The notes beneath the pieces are model-generated. The model ran no database searches, was not told the origin of the DNA, and saw only the letters and a list, made by a program, of their open reading frames with translations. A stretch of DNA of 54,830 nt, from IMG/VR virus record IMGVR_UViG_3300047175_000083, positions 1 to 54,830 of that record; one strand, 5' to 3'. Position 1 is the first letter of the stretch, and the number at the start of each line of letters is the position of its first letter. The position numbers were made by a program, and so were the translations under genes. Below are positions 18,312 through 27,115 of the stretch, one piece after another. The DNA is from a virus.

Positions 18312-19271
18312 TTACGGGTGGGCGTACGACGTGCCGATGTACGTTGCGCCGATGACCTGGAACCCGAACACCATCAGGCCACGGATGAGGTAGCCGAAAT
18401 CGGAAGGGTTGTCGATCATCTGCGCTTCGACGATCTGCGCGGCGAAAGCTAGGCCGGCCGAGTGTCCGAACATGATCGACCAGGAGGTCGCAATGCCGGA
18501 ACCCGGGGTGTTTTTCGCGATGTTCCGCGACTGGTAGATCGAGAAGCGATCCACCACACCGACCTTGCCGTTGCGCAGGATCGAAACACCGTCGCCCGCG
18601 AGGGAGGCGATGCGCAGATCGGAACGCTTGACCAGGTTGATGTACCAGGGAGGCGCGACGAGCCAGCGGCCCTCGTCCGAGACGTTGTTCTCGTCGAGGC
18701 ACTGGCCCATCCACGTGATGTGATCGATCACGTTTTCCTGCGGGGACACCGCGCCAGTGGGAACCAGCTGGATCGGGGACGTCAGGGAACCGAGGTTGAT
18801 GTTCGCCGAATCCGCGCCGGCCGTGGTCCCCGTGTTGGTCGAATCGACCTGCGTGGGGATCGTGGTCAGCATGTCCGCATCGGCCGCGATTTTCAGCTGG
18901 ATCGAGCCGTCGTTCGCGAAGATGTCGCTCAGGTCGACGTCCGACTGGCGGATGTCGACGATGTTCAGCCCGACGTTGAAGCTGTACGCCTGGTTGATGT
19001 TGAGCGTGACCGAATTGCGGGAGGGATACTGCGGCGAAAGACCGGCACCGATGACGTACGTGGACACGGTGATGTCCGGCACGGTACGGATGACGACCTG
19101 GGCACCGTAGCCGGAGATGTCGCCCTCGTAATCCGTGGTGGCGATTTCACCGAAAACGGTGGTCTTGTAGAACTTCTCGACCAACTTGCCCGAATACACG
19201 ACCGGGTTGAAGTTGACGGTGCCGGTGGGATCGTACTGCGGATACCCACCAGTGCGCGCTGGACCGCCCAT
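18312..19271 (-). CDS. Major capsid protein (319 aa)
   Basis: Starts MGGPARTGGYPQYDPTGTVN after AAAGGAGC. The sequence SGKLVEKFYKTTVFGEIATTDYEG is typical of the N-terminal arm of HK97-fold coat proteins in short-tailed phages. Near the end is the segment LRNGKVGVVDRFSIYQSRN (residues 232-250), the usual A-domain strand pattern, followed by HSAGLAFAAQIVEAQ. The length fits a coat protein without a fused scaffold, and a coiled-coil scaffold candidate lies directly upstream. It forms the head shell. Confidence 0.85.
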   Translation of the reverse strand: MGGPARTGGYPQYDPTGTVNFNPVVYSGKLVEKFYKTTVFGEIATTDYEGDISGYGAQVVIRTVPDITVSTYVIGAGLSPQYPSRNSVTLNINQAYSFNVGLNIVDIRQSDVDLSDIFANDGSIQLKIAADADMLTTIPTQVDSTNTGTTAGADSANINLGSLTSPIQLVPTGAVSPQENVIDHITWMGQCLDENNVSDEGRWLVAPPWYINLVKRSDLRIASLAGDGVSILRNGKVGVVDRFSIYQSRNIAKNTPGSGIATSWSIMFGHSAGLAFAAQIVEAQMIDNPSDFGYLIRGLMVFGFQVIGATYIGTSYAHP

Positions 19272-19315
19272 CTGAATGCTCCTTTGGGTTGTTCAGGGCG
19301 ACGCTGGCATGTGGG

Positions 19316-20320
19316 CTACGTCGAGCCCCGTCGAGCCATCGTCGCTTGAACCCGCGCGTCGAACACCGCTGCCTCCTGGGCCGTCATCTTCCCCAGCTTC
19401 TTTGCTTTGAACCCCGCCCGCATTTCGGGCTCGCTCATTGGCACGCTGGACATATCGCCGACCGCGCCTGGGGGCGCGCGCGGGGATTCCTGGGCCGTGC
19501 CCGGCGCCGCCGAAGCGGTGACAGGTGGCTCGGCAGGAACCCGAACGGGTTGCAGGCTTTGCATGAACGTGCGCAGCATGGTGAGGACACCCTCTGCGTC
19601 GCCCGCGGCCTGGAACTGGTCGAGGATTTTCTGGCGTGACAATCCGGACGTCGAATCACGACCGTCCAGATACACCCGCCAACGTGCGTCCTGGTTCACC
19701 GCCCGCCATTCCGGCATGCCCTCGTCGAGCACTTGGAAAAAAGCGCGCTGTCGCTCGGCCTTGGTCGAGGCTTTTTGCTTTTCCTCACGCTCAAGGATTG
19801 GCTTGACCTCGGCCGCGATGCGAGCGGCGACGGTTTCGTCGGCAATACGTTGGGCAGAGCGAACGATCGTCAAAGCGTTGTCCTCGCCGATGCGTTCCAA
19901 TTCCTCGGCAGAGAAGTGCTTTGTCAGATCGATCGCGGGCTGCGCGGCGGGGTGGCTGCGCACGAGCTCGGCGTTCTTTGCCTGCAGCTGCTCAATTTCC
20001 AGTTGAAGCGCGGCGATCTGCGAGTCCTTGGTACGGAGGTGGTCGCGACGATGTCCTTCGACAATGTTGCACCGGGCCTTCCAGTATTTCGGATCGTTGT
20101 CGCGCGCCTCGTCTGGCGCTTTGAGCAGCATTTCGGGCGTGAATTCCGAGGCTGCGAGCGGGGCTGAAACAACCGGGGAAGCCGTTGCCGGCGGGTCCGC
20201 GGGGGGAGTTTCGGTGGGTGGTGCGTTTTGGGCTTCCAGAAGCTCCAGCGCGCGCGCGTGCTGCGCGACAATCTGCCGGGGGATCTTGGGGCCTCGATCG
20301 ACGACTTGGGTTTCGTTCAC
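19316..20320 (-). CDS. Putative scaffolding protein (334 aa)
   Basis: The GTG at 20320 has AAGGA six bases upstream (20326-20330); another GTG at 20344 lacks a site. Residues 20-60 are Pro/Ala-rich and 80-125 are coiled coil (RTKDSQIAALQLEIEQLQAK). A long charged helical region (ILEREEKQKASTKAERQRAF) follows, and the C terminus has a basic helix. Position immediately upstream of the coat gene, acidic/helical character and length all match phage scaffolds, which fill the procapsid and then leave. Assigned from these features, not from a family motif. Confidence 0.7.
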   Translation of the reverse strand: MNETQVVDRGPKIPRQIVAQHARALELLEAQNAPPTETPPADPPATASPVVSAPLAASEFTPEMLLKAPDEARDNDPKYWKARCNIVEGHRRDHLRTKDSQIAALQLEIEQLQAKNAELVRSHPAAQPAIDLTKHFSAEELERIGEDNALTIVRSAQRIADETVAARIAAEVKPILEREEKQKASTKAERQRAFFQVLDEGMPEWRAVNQDARWRVYLDGRDSTSGLSRQKILDQFQAAGDAEGVLTMLRTFMQSLQPVRVPAEPPVTASAAPGTAQESPRAPPGAVGDMSSVPMSEPEMRAGFKAKKLGKMTAQEAAVFDARVQATMARRGST

Positions 20321-20378
20321 GGGGTTCCTTGAAAGCCGATCCACTGGTCAATGAATGCTGGCTGGGTCCAGGACTCGG

Positions 20379-20660
20379 TCATTTGTTCGGCTGACCGTTT
20401 ACCGCGCGCAAAGGCTGATGAGAGCGGGTTTGCGCCGTGCGTTCCAGTTCCTCGTCCGCGCCCCGGATCTTTTCGGCTAGGCTGACCAGCCAAGCCGAAA
20501 CCCCTTGAGCGCGGTAGAGCGCCGGACCGTCTGCTTTCCGGCACTGTTCATCGTGAGACGAGAGCTCCTTGCTCAAAATCGTCTGTAGGAGGGCGTAATC
20601 CGGGCTCCGGCCGAGGCGGGAGAGGAATTGCAACTCCGGGACAGTCAATTTTGCAAGCAC
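20379..20660 (-). CDS. Small helical protein, unknown (93 aa)
   Basis: Starts MLAKLTVPELQFLSRLGRSP and is predominantly helical, with a middle segment SAWLVSLAEKIRGADEELER. No cysteine or membrane motifs are seen. The opening resembles the small helical phage proteins that measure out a head or chaperone scaffold, but I have no firm match. A different same-strand frame at 20317-20544 is a shadow. Confidence 0.55.
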   Translation of the reverse strand: MLAKLTVPELQFLSRLGRSPDYALLQTILSKELSSHDEQCRKADGPALYRAQGVSAWLVSLAEKIRGADEELERTAQTRSHQPLRAVNGQPNK

Positions 20661-20725
20661 GTGGGGCTCCAGACTGGCCGAATCGTACCCGCCGGCAAAC
20701 CCTATAGCAAGCGGTCACTTACCTG

Positions 20726-21523
20726 CTAATCGCCGGAAAAGAGCAATTCGGAGGCCGCTTGGACCGCAATGAGGTTGTTTTGGACCCGCTTCAATTCGTC
20801 TCGAGCGTGGGCCGCTTCGGCGCGCAGTTGGGCCAATTCGTTCCGGGAAACGGCCAATTCGTTTCGGATTTGCTCGATCTGGAGCGCGAGCATGGCGCGC
20901 GCGGCCTCCATGTGGTGACTGACCTCGCCAAGCTGCTTGTCCAGGCGCGCGGCCGATTGCTGCGGGTCAAACTGCAGCTTGCCCACGAGCTCAAGCCGGA
21001 TGCGCTCGCGCTCGGCCGCTTCGGCCGCCAGTCGGGCGCGCTCGGCCTCGGCGGCGGCGCGCGCGGCGGCAGCGATTTCCCGGGCCCGCTGTTCCTCGTC
21101 CTCGATGAGCTTGAGCCGGGCGGCGCGGCGGGCCGCGGCCTCCTGGTGCTCGCGCAGCCGGCGCGCCTGCCGGGCGGCGCGGATCGCCTCGTCGCGGGTC
21201 TGGATCGCCTCGGCCGATTCACGAATGACGTCCGCGGCGATGTCCGGCGCTTCGATCCGGATGGGCTCAACTTCGGGCGTCTCGGCCAGCCGGTCAAAAT
21301 TGCCGATTCCCGGCGAAACGCCGACCTTCGGGACAACGGCCTGGGGCTGGGGGTCGACCGCAGGCGCAGGCTCGGGGTCGTTGCCCCATTTGATGCGCAC
21401 ATTGTGGTGCCAGCGCGCGGTGTACCGCGGGTCGTTCGCCAGCGATACCGTTGACGTGGCCGCGGTCGCCGCCAGCAGGCCGCCGATGGGAGTCTGGCCT
21501 ATTGCGTCGGCGCCCAGAAGCAT
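20726..21523 (-). CDS. Alanine/arginine-rich coiled-coil protein (265 aa)
   Basis: The first 25 residues (MLLGADAIGQTPIGGLLAAT) are mildly hydrophobic. Residues 100-260 form one long helix with almost continuous Ala/Arg/Glu heptads (AAAARAAAEAERARLAAEAA and later LALQIEQIRNELAVSRNELA). No enzyme motif is present. It sits one base from the serine-protease-like gene and may be a fibre-associated shaft, chaperone or scaffold. The extreme Ala/Arg composition makes homology hard to judge by eye. Confidence 0.65.
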   Translation of the reverse strand: MLLGADAIGQTPIGGLLAATAATSTVSLANDPRYTARWHHNVRIKWGNDPEPAPAVDPQPQAVVPKVGVSPGIGNFDRLAETPEVEPIRIEAPDIAADVIRESAEAIQTRDEAIRAARQARRLREHQEAAARRAARLKLIEDEEQRAREIAAAARAAAEAERARLAAEAAERERIRLELVGKLQFDPQQSAARLDKQLGEVSHHMEAARAMLALQIEQIRNELAVSRNELAQLRAEAAHARDELKRVQNNLIAVQAASELLFSGD

Positions 21524-21524
21524 G

Positions 21525-22769
21525 TCAGTAGGTCGTGAAACTCGAAAGCGAGAGTTGGGTCAGAGAATACCCGCCGCCAAGCGAGGCCATCACCGCATTG
21601 ACCGCGGCGACGTTGTTGGCGACGTTCGGAAGCCCCGCCGTGGTGTGGCAGGTACCGATGAGCACCGGCGTCGTCCCGGTCGGCGGGATTGTAAACACCG
21701 GCGAACCGCTGTCGCCCGAATACACGCCGACGACGCCGCTCTTGGGCGATTTGCTCCAGGCCTGGCGATTTGACTCGACGCAGGCGATGTACGTCGCATC
21801 GTTGGACGAATTACCCCAGGTCGGCAAATCCAGCAGCAGCACCTCCTGGTTCTGGTTGAAGTGCAGCAGCGGGACGTACGTGAAATTCTGGTAGATCTGG
21901 TCCACCCCGGCCGCGGGCAGGTAGCATGCCCCGCTGGGACTAAAGGTGGCTGCCGGAAACACCTGCATCGGCGTGCAGTTGGCCAGCGCCGACGAGAGCA
22001 GAGCCACGCACAGATCGGTGCTGCCTACCTCCTGACGGCTGCTGACGGTGGCGCTGTGGATCGCCGAGTCCGTCCCCAGGAAGTACAGCGTGTCGCCCGC
22101 GGTCAGCGCGACGTGGTTGGCGCACAGCACGTGGCGCGGTGAAATGAGCACGCCGTTGAACTGTGCGGTGTACGAACCCCCGGAGAGTCGGCCGATGGGA
22201 ATGCCGCTCAGGTCCACCAGCGACTTGCACCAGAGCGAGGAGTTGCGAACCGCGGCACTGTGAAGGTTGTTGCTGGAAAAGGCGTCCACCGTGCCGGCGT
22301 TGCACGACAGTCCGACGAGCGCGGCGTCGACCGGATTGGTCACGGCGTACGCGAGCGACGCGCTGATGAAACTCTGAAAAACGGTCGACGTGCCGCTGGT
22401 GTTTCGCCCCACCGGATACTTGAGCAGGCTCGTGCCATACAAAGGGTCCGTGGCTTGCAGCACTGCGTCTCCGTCGGCCACCCAGACGGCCGGACCATCG
22501 TTGACGGCCACATTGCAGACGTGCGAATAGCCCGCGTGGGTTCCATCGGTGAGATTCACAAACGAGGGCGAGACGCCGCTCAGCGCCACCGTGAAAACGC
22601 TGTCGACCACCTGACCGATGGCGGTAAGCACATTCATGTCGCGCAACGTCGTCGCGGTGCCTCCACTGCCCGTCGTCGTGGTCGAGGGCAGCAGCGAGAA
22701 GGCATACTGCTCCTGCGCGTTGTACCCTCGGCACAGCGGGCCGCTCGCCGAGAACTTGATGTTTGTCAT
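21525..22769 (-). CDS. Virion-cassette protein with trypsin-like serine protease domain (414 aa)
   Basis: Starts MTNIKFSASGPLCRGYN, three bases after the tail fibre stop. The N-terminal half (1-190) is beta-rich. The C-terminal half carries an apparently intact chymotrypsin-fold triad: His219 in GVLISPRHVLCANHV, Asp252 in GSTDLCVALL and Ser354 in YSGDSGSPVF. The order and rough spacing match PA-clan peptidases. It could mature a fibre protein, act on host surface protein, or be a non-enzymatic chaperone-like relic. Trypsin-like domains are rare in phage particles. The residues are seen directly; the role is inferred from its place between the tail fibre and structural genes. Confidence 0.75.
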   Translation of the reverse strand: MTNIKFSASGPLCRGYNAQEQYAFSLLPSTTTTGSGGTATTLRDMNVLTAIGQVVDSVFTVALSGVSPSFVNLTDGTHAGYSHVCNVAVNDGPAVWVADGDAVLQATDPLYGTSLLKYPVGRNTSGTSTVFQSFISASLAYAVTNPVDAALVGLSCNAGTVDAFSSNNLHSAAVRNSSLWCKSLVDLSGIPIGRLSGGSYTAQFNGVLISPRHVLCANHVALTAGDTLYFLGTDSAIHSATVSSRQEVGSTDLCVALLSSALANCTPMQVFPAATFSPSGACYLPAAGVDQIYQNFTYVPLLHFNQNQEVLLLDLPTWGNSSNDATYIACVESNRQAWSKSPKSGVVGVYSGDSGSPVFTIPPTGTTPVLIGTCHTTAGLPNVANNVAAVNAVMASLGGGYSLTQLSLSSFTTY

Positions 22770-22772
22770 GGG

Positions 22773-24803
22773 TCAGCTTGACGTCGTCGTGGCGTCGAGC
22801 AAGAAGGTGGCGACCCAGTTGATCGTCGTCGACGAAAGACCAGTCACCTCGACGTCCAGCGATTGCTGCGCGCTATTCCCCGCTATCGTGATCGGAGGCG
22901 TGGCCACCCACGTCGTCGACCACTGCGTTGAACCGTTGCCCAGCGCTTTGTTCAGCGAGGACGAAACCGAGATGGCGCCTCCGTTGTTGACCGCCAGGAC
23001 GTCGTAGGTCCATTTGCCGCAGTTGGCCGAGCCGTTTTGCTTCGCCACGACGGTCAGCGTGCCCCCTATCGCCTGGCCCGGCCGCAGGACCAGGCGGTTG
23101 GAGTTCCCGAAGGCCTTGCTCGAATTGACCGCGGTTCCGGTGGTCGTGAGCACCACGTTGGCCGTGTTGCTGGTCGTCTGGATGCCGAGCGTCACGGATT
23201 GGAACTGCGTGTCTCCGACCGAAGCGATCTGGGCTTCGGAGATGGCCACCTCGCCCAGATTGAGCGGTGCGGCCGTGCCGCCGATCCCCACCCCGAGCTG
23301 GCCGCTCGAGTTTTCGTAGAGCGTCGAGTTCGGGCTGATGGCGGTAGCTGGGTTACTCGTGTTCTGGCTATTGGTAAAGGCCACCGTGACGGTGGTGCCC
23401 GATATGTTGGTGATCGTCCCGGGCAGGTAGCAGTTATTGTTGGCTATCGCCGAGACCTGCACGCCTGTTTCGAGCACAAAGGGCGCAGTCCCAATCGACG
23501 ACATGGCCAGCGTGACCGCGCCGGGGAACGTACCACCAACCGTGGTGAACGAAAATCCCTGAGACTGGTTGCCGGTGCCGGCGCCGTTGATCGAAGTCGA
23601 TGCCGAGCCGTACAGGAAATTGAAGAAGTTGCCGTTGCCAGCGCCGAGGCAAACCCCATAGGGTCCGTACACGCCCATATTGCCTTGCGTGTTAAGCGCC
23701 ATCGCCACGGCCGCGCTGACGGTGGTGCCCGCCCCGACAGCCAAAGACTGGTCGCCAGCGGCGATACCTTGGTTAAACGAGAGCGACCCGAACCCGTACG
23801 ATTTTGCGCTCAATCCACCGGCGTACGACTGATCCCCCGCCGCGTTCGCTCGCACGCCGACCGCGGTTGCGCTGACGCCCGTTGCGGTGAGACCGATGCC
23901 CAGCCCCACCGCTTGCGAGCCAGTGACGGCGTTCGAGAATCCCTGGTTCACGCTCTCGGGCGCGTCGGACGTCGCGCGCAGCGTTGTGAGTTCGAGAAGC
24001 ACCCAACTCGTGCTCGAAGCCTGCCACTGGAATCGCGCGCTAAGGATCGGGGCGGTCGGTATGTTGTTCGAGAACGGGTAGGTCGACCCGCTGTTCGTCG
24101 CTAGGACCGAGCCGTTGACAGTGATCGACGTCAGTACGGACGGGGTGGAAATGAACTGGACCGTCAGCGGTTGACCGTCCACGTAGCCGTTTTGCAACGT
24201 GCCCGTGAACGAAGTGACGCCCGCGCCGATGGTGGCGCGAACAATGCTCGACGTGCAGGGGATGGTGCCGGCCACAGCCCCGCTGCCCGCGAACGAGGCG
24301 GATTGAGACGAGGTCCACGGAAAAAAAACGACAGCCCCGCCAGCGGTGCCGGTGAACTGGACGATGGCCGGCGTGTCGATGGCGCTGGCGAGCTCGCCCA
24401 GGGTCGCGGCCAGTGCCTCAAGCGAGGCGAGGTTTCCAGTGCGCGGGATCCAGTCGCCGACGATGTTGCCGCTAGCGTCCTTGAGCACTGCGCGCTCGGC
24501 CGGGATCGAAACGAAAACGTCCTTGGTTCCCGTGGCGAAGTTCACCAAACTGCCGCCATTGGAGCTCGCCAGAACCGTGTCGCGCGTGAGGCCCGTCGAG
24601 CCGTTGAACGTCCCAGAGCCGAATTCCCAATTCGGGCCCGCGTTTTGGTCCGCGATGACGTACATCACGTCGGACACGGGCGCCGAAGGAAAACCCGAAG
24701 CGAACGACTGATAGCCCCCTGGCGGGGAATTGGCCAGCACGATCGCGCCGGTCCCCGTCGAGGTCGTGGTATCGCGGACGCGATCGGCTATGGCCGCGGT
24801 CAC
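22773..24803 (-). CDS. Tail fibre with YadA-like head repeats (676 aa)
   Basis: GTG start at 24803 overlaps the portal TGA (GTGA). The N terminus (IADRVRDTTTSTGTGAIVLA, then SFASGFPSAP) is the standard virion-anchor module of short-tailed phage fibres. Residues 290-390 contain repeated AxGxxA/SxAxG units (GSQAVGLGIGLTATGVSATA, GDQSYAGGLS, GDQSLAVGAG), as in the left-handed beta roll of YadA-type trimeric adhesins. The C-terminal 170 residues are Thr/Ser-rich beta structure. It should be a trimeric receptor-binding fibre, and probably sets host range with the neighbouring protease-like gene. Confidence 0.8.
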   Translation of the reverse strand: MTAAIADRVRDTTTSTGTGAIVLANSPPGGYQSFASGFPSAPVSDVMYVIADQNAGPNWEFGSGTFNGSTGLTRDTVLASSNGGSLVNFATGTKDVFVSIPAERAVLKDASGNIVGDWIPRTGNLASLEALAATLGELASAIDTPAIVQFTGTAGGAVVFFPWTSSQSASFAGSGAVAGTIPCTSSIVRATIGAGVTSFTGTLQNGYVDGQPLTVQFISTPSVLTSITVNGSVLATNSGSTYPFSNNIPTAPILSARFQWQASSTSWVLLELTTLRATSDAPESVNQGFSNAVTGSQAVGLGIGLTATGVSATAVGVRANAAGDQSYAGGLSAKSYGFGSLSFNQGIAAGDQSLAVGAGTTVSAAVAMALNTQGNMGVYGPYGVCLGAGNGNFFNFLYGSASTSINGAGTGNQSQGFSFTTVGGTFPGAVTLAMSSIGTAPFVLETGVQVSAIANNNCYLPGTITNISGTTVTVAFTNSQNTSNPATAISPNSTLYENSSGQLGVGIGGTAAPLNLGEVAISEAQIASVGDTQFQSVTLGIQTTSNTANVVLTTTGTAVNSSKAFGNSNRLVLRPGQAIGGTLTVVAKQNGSANCGKWTYDVLAVNNGGAISVSSSLNKALGNGSTQWSTTWVATPPITIAGNSAQQSLDVEVTGLSSTTINWVATFLLDATTTSS

Positions 24804-27115
24804 GCCGGCGCCTTCGCGGGCTGGGCGGGTTGCGGGTTCGCCCCTTCACCCTCGGCGTGCTCGGCGGCGATGATGTTGCCCTTGGCGTCGTACTTGAAAG
24901 CGACGCGCTTGGGTTTTGATGCAACCTGCTCGGCCATTTTCGCCCCCAGCGTGGCGCCGTGGATGGACTCGCGGCTCCTTGCGGTGATGTTGGCCACATC
25001 GATCTTGTTCTGGCGGTCGCGGTCGTTCTGGTCGCCGATGAATTGCTGCTGTGCCGCGGCCTGGGCCTGCTGCTGGCGCAGTGCCTCGGCCTGTTGCGCG
25101 CTTTGCTGATCCTGCATTTTCTGAACGTCTTTTTCCGGCGGCACGACATCGTCGTCGGCGCCATCCATCGAGCGCAACGCTTCCTTGAGCAGCTTGGAGT
25201 ACCCGACCAGCCCGGTGATCTGCATGGCCATCGGGTTCGAGCCCACGATCTGCAGGGCTTGCATGCGGCCTTGCCGTTGCGCTTCCTTGACCAGGATGGC
25301 AGCTGCCCCGCGCGCCACGATCTGCGCGTCGCCCTTGACCGTGTCGTCCTTGCCCCAGATCATTTCGTACTCGTAGGTCATCTGCAGGCACGGTTCGATC
25401 GCATACAGATCGACGTTGGAGACGGCGCGGCGCAAGCCCTTGGCGGCGTTGTTCATCAGCATGGACAGGCCCGCGTACGTGTCCGCGGCCCCGCCGATCT
25501 GCTGGTCGTTGCCGTACGTGTACCGTGGAATGCCGGTATCGTCGTCGCAACGAAGGTCGTACTTTTCGATGATCGTTTGAAGCTCGGCCGCGTTCGACTC
25601 GGCCTGGAAAAATCCCACGCCGGGGTTCACGCCCTGGGTGGGGTCGGATTTGAGTTGCCACACGCGCCACGGGAAAATGTCGACGGAGGACTCGCCGTCG
25701 GCAAGCCGGTCGGTGTGGACCCAGACCATCGGGCCTGCGGCCATGCCCATGTTGTCGGCCAGGGCCGAGGCCGCAGCGTTGCACATTTTCTGGCTCGTTT
25801 CGGCGAGCTCGCACACCGAGGTTCCCCAGAAGGAGCCCGGCCGAGCGGAGTAGCACGCCTTCCAAAATGGCCGGCGCTTCATCGGGTCCGGGTTCACGCG
25901 GCACATGATGACGTAGGGCCCGATGATCTGGGCCTCGACCTCGTAGTCCTGCACCGGGTCCAGTTCCTCGAGTCCGTCAATGCCCCAGGACATGAGCTTC
26001 CACCCAGGCACCGAGCCCCAAAACCACAGGCAATCGATGATGCCCCAGGGGGACAGGAAGGTATACATCGTTTCGTTCTGGAGGCGCTGGCGTTCGGCCT
26101 CGGTCCAGAGCCACGCCTCAAGGTGGCCATTGGCGTAGACACGCAGGCACTCGCGGATCTGGTCCTCGCGAAAGCCCGGGAGCCCGATGCAATCGAATAG
26201 CTGCTCGCGCCAGTAACGGATGCGAACGACCAAATCGCCCTTCTGGCAATCGGTGGCATAGGGTGCAGGGAACACGTCGAACGGGTCGATGCGCTTGTAG
26301 ACCATCTGCGATTCGTTCTTGACCCCGACCTTCCAGCCCGGGAGCCATTCGAGCGTGTGCCGGCGCTCGTAGATCGGACCACAGAGGATCGCGGCCTTGT
26401 AGACCGAAAAATCCTCGATGAACTCGTCCATCGCCTTGTAGTACCCGCCGGCCTCGAGAATTTCCTCGATGCGGTCGCTCATGCGGTCGGCGCAGGACTG
26501 AGCGAGTTTGGATGCGCGCTTCAATACGTCGTCGTGCATCTGGTTGTGGATTTCCCACGCCATCTCGCGAAATTCCTCGTGGCTCATCAGCAGCTTGGTC
26601 TGCTGCTGCATCTCCTGCATCGCCTGGGTCGCTTTCTCCGTGGCCTTGTCGAGCAGGGCCTTGGTGAATTCGATCGGCATTTTTGGCAAGGGGGACGGTT
26701 CGAGCGACCAGGCCCGATCGCCCACGGGCAGCAGAATCTCGCGCATCCACGCCGAGCACGCGCGCGTTTTCGTCTCGGTGAGCGGGATCCACACGAAATT
26801 GGAGCCGCCAAGGCTTTGCATCTGCGCGAGCTCGGCCTGGGAATACTGGTTGCACTTGGCCCGAAGGCACTGGAGCAATTCAAGCTGGATCTTTTCCTTG
26901 AAGATCTTGTTTCGCTGCCAGCACTGGCGGATATGCCCGGCCAGCACGCTCTCGGTCTGCAGGCTCGAAAAGACGTTCTGCGACCCGTTGTTGTTGATGT
27001 CGGGATCGTTGGATTTGTTGGGGACCTTGCTCTTGTCCTTGGAGAACACGACCAGCGGCGCGACCTGCAGCCCCGTGCTCTGTCCCCCGTCCCCGGTGTA
27101 GCCGGCGCCGCTCAT
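24800..27115 (-). CDS. Portal protein (771 aa)
   Basis: Directly follows the large terminase gene (overlapping it at 27115) and precedes the fibre. Long helices at 55-130 and 170-230, the aromatic-rich clip/stem region (GSVPGWKLMSWGIDGLEELD, WKACYSARPGSFWGTSVCE) and the C-terminal Gln/Ala-rich barrel (SAQQAEALRQQQAQAAAQQQ) match the large portals of short-tailed phages. It would form the dodecameric ring at one vertex through which DNA is packaged and ejected. Length is at the upper end for the group. No nuclease or capsid domain is fused. Confidence 0.85.
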   Translation of the reverse strand: MSGAGYTGDGGQSTGLQVAPLVVFSKDKSKVPNKSNDPDINNNGSQNVFSSLQTESVLAGHIRQCWQRNKIFKEKIQLELLQCLRAKCNQYSQAELAQMQSLGGSNFVWIPLTETKTRACSAWMREILLPVGDRAWSLEPSPLPKMPIEFTKALLDKATEKATQAMQEMQQQTKLLMSHEEFREMAWEIHNQMHDDVLKRASKLAQSCADRMSDRIEEILEAGGYYKAMDEFIEDFSVYKAAILCGPIYERRHTLEWLPGWKVGVKNESQMVYKRIDPFDVFPAPYATDCQKGDLVVRIRYWREQLFDCIGLPGFREDQIRECLRVYANGHLEAWLWTEAERQRLQNETMYTFLSPWGIIDCLWFWGSVPGWKLMSWGIDGLEELDPVQDYEVEAQIIGPYVIMCRVNPDPMKRRPFWKACYSARPGSFWGTSVCELAETSQKMCNAAASALADNMGMAAGPMVWVHTDRLADGESSVDIFPWRVWQLKSDPTQGVNPGVGFFQAESNAAELQTIIEKYDLRCDDDTGIPRYTYGNDQQIGGAADTYAGLSMLMNNAAKGLRRAVSNVDLYAIEPCLQMTYEYEMIWGKDDTVKGDAQIVARGAAAILVKEAQRQGRMQALQIVGSNPMAMQITGLVGYSKLLKEALRSMDGADDDVVPPEKDVQKMQDQQSAQQAEALRQQQAQAAAQQQFIGDQNDRDRQNKIDVANITARSRESIHGATLGAKMAEQVASKPKRVAFKYDAKGNIIAAEHAEGEGANPQPAQPAKAPA

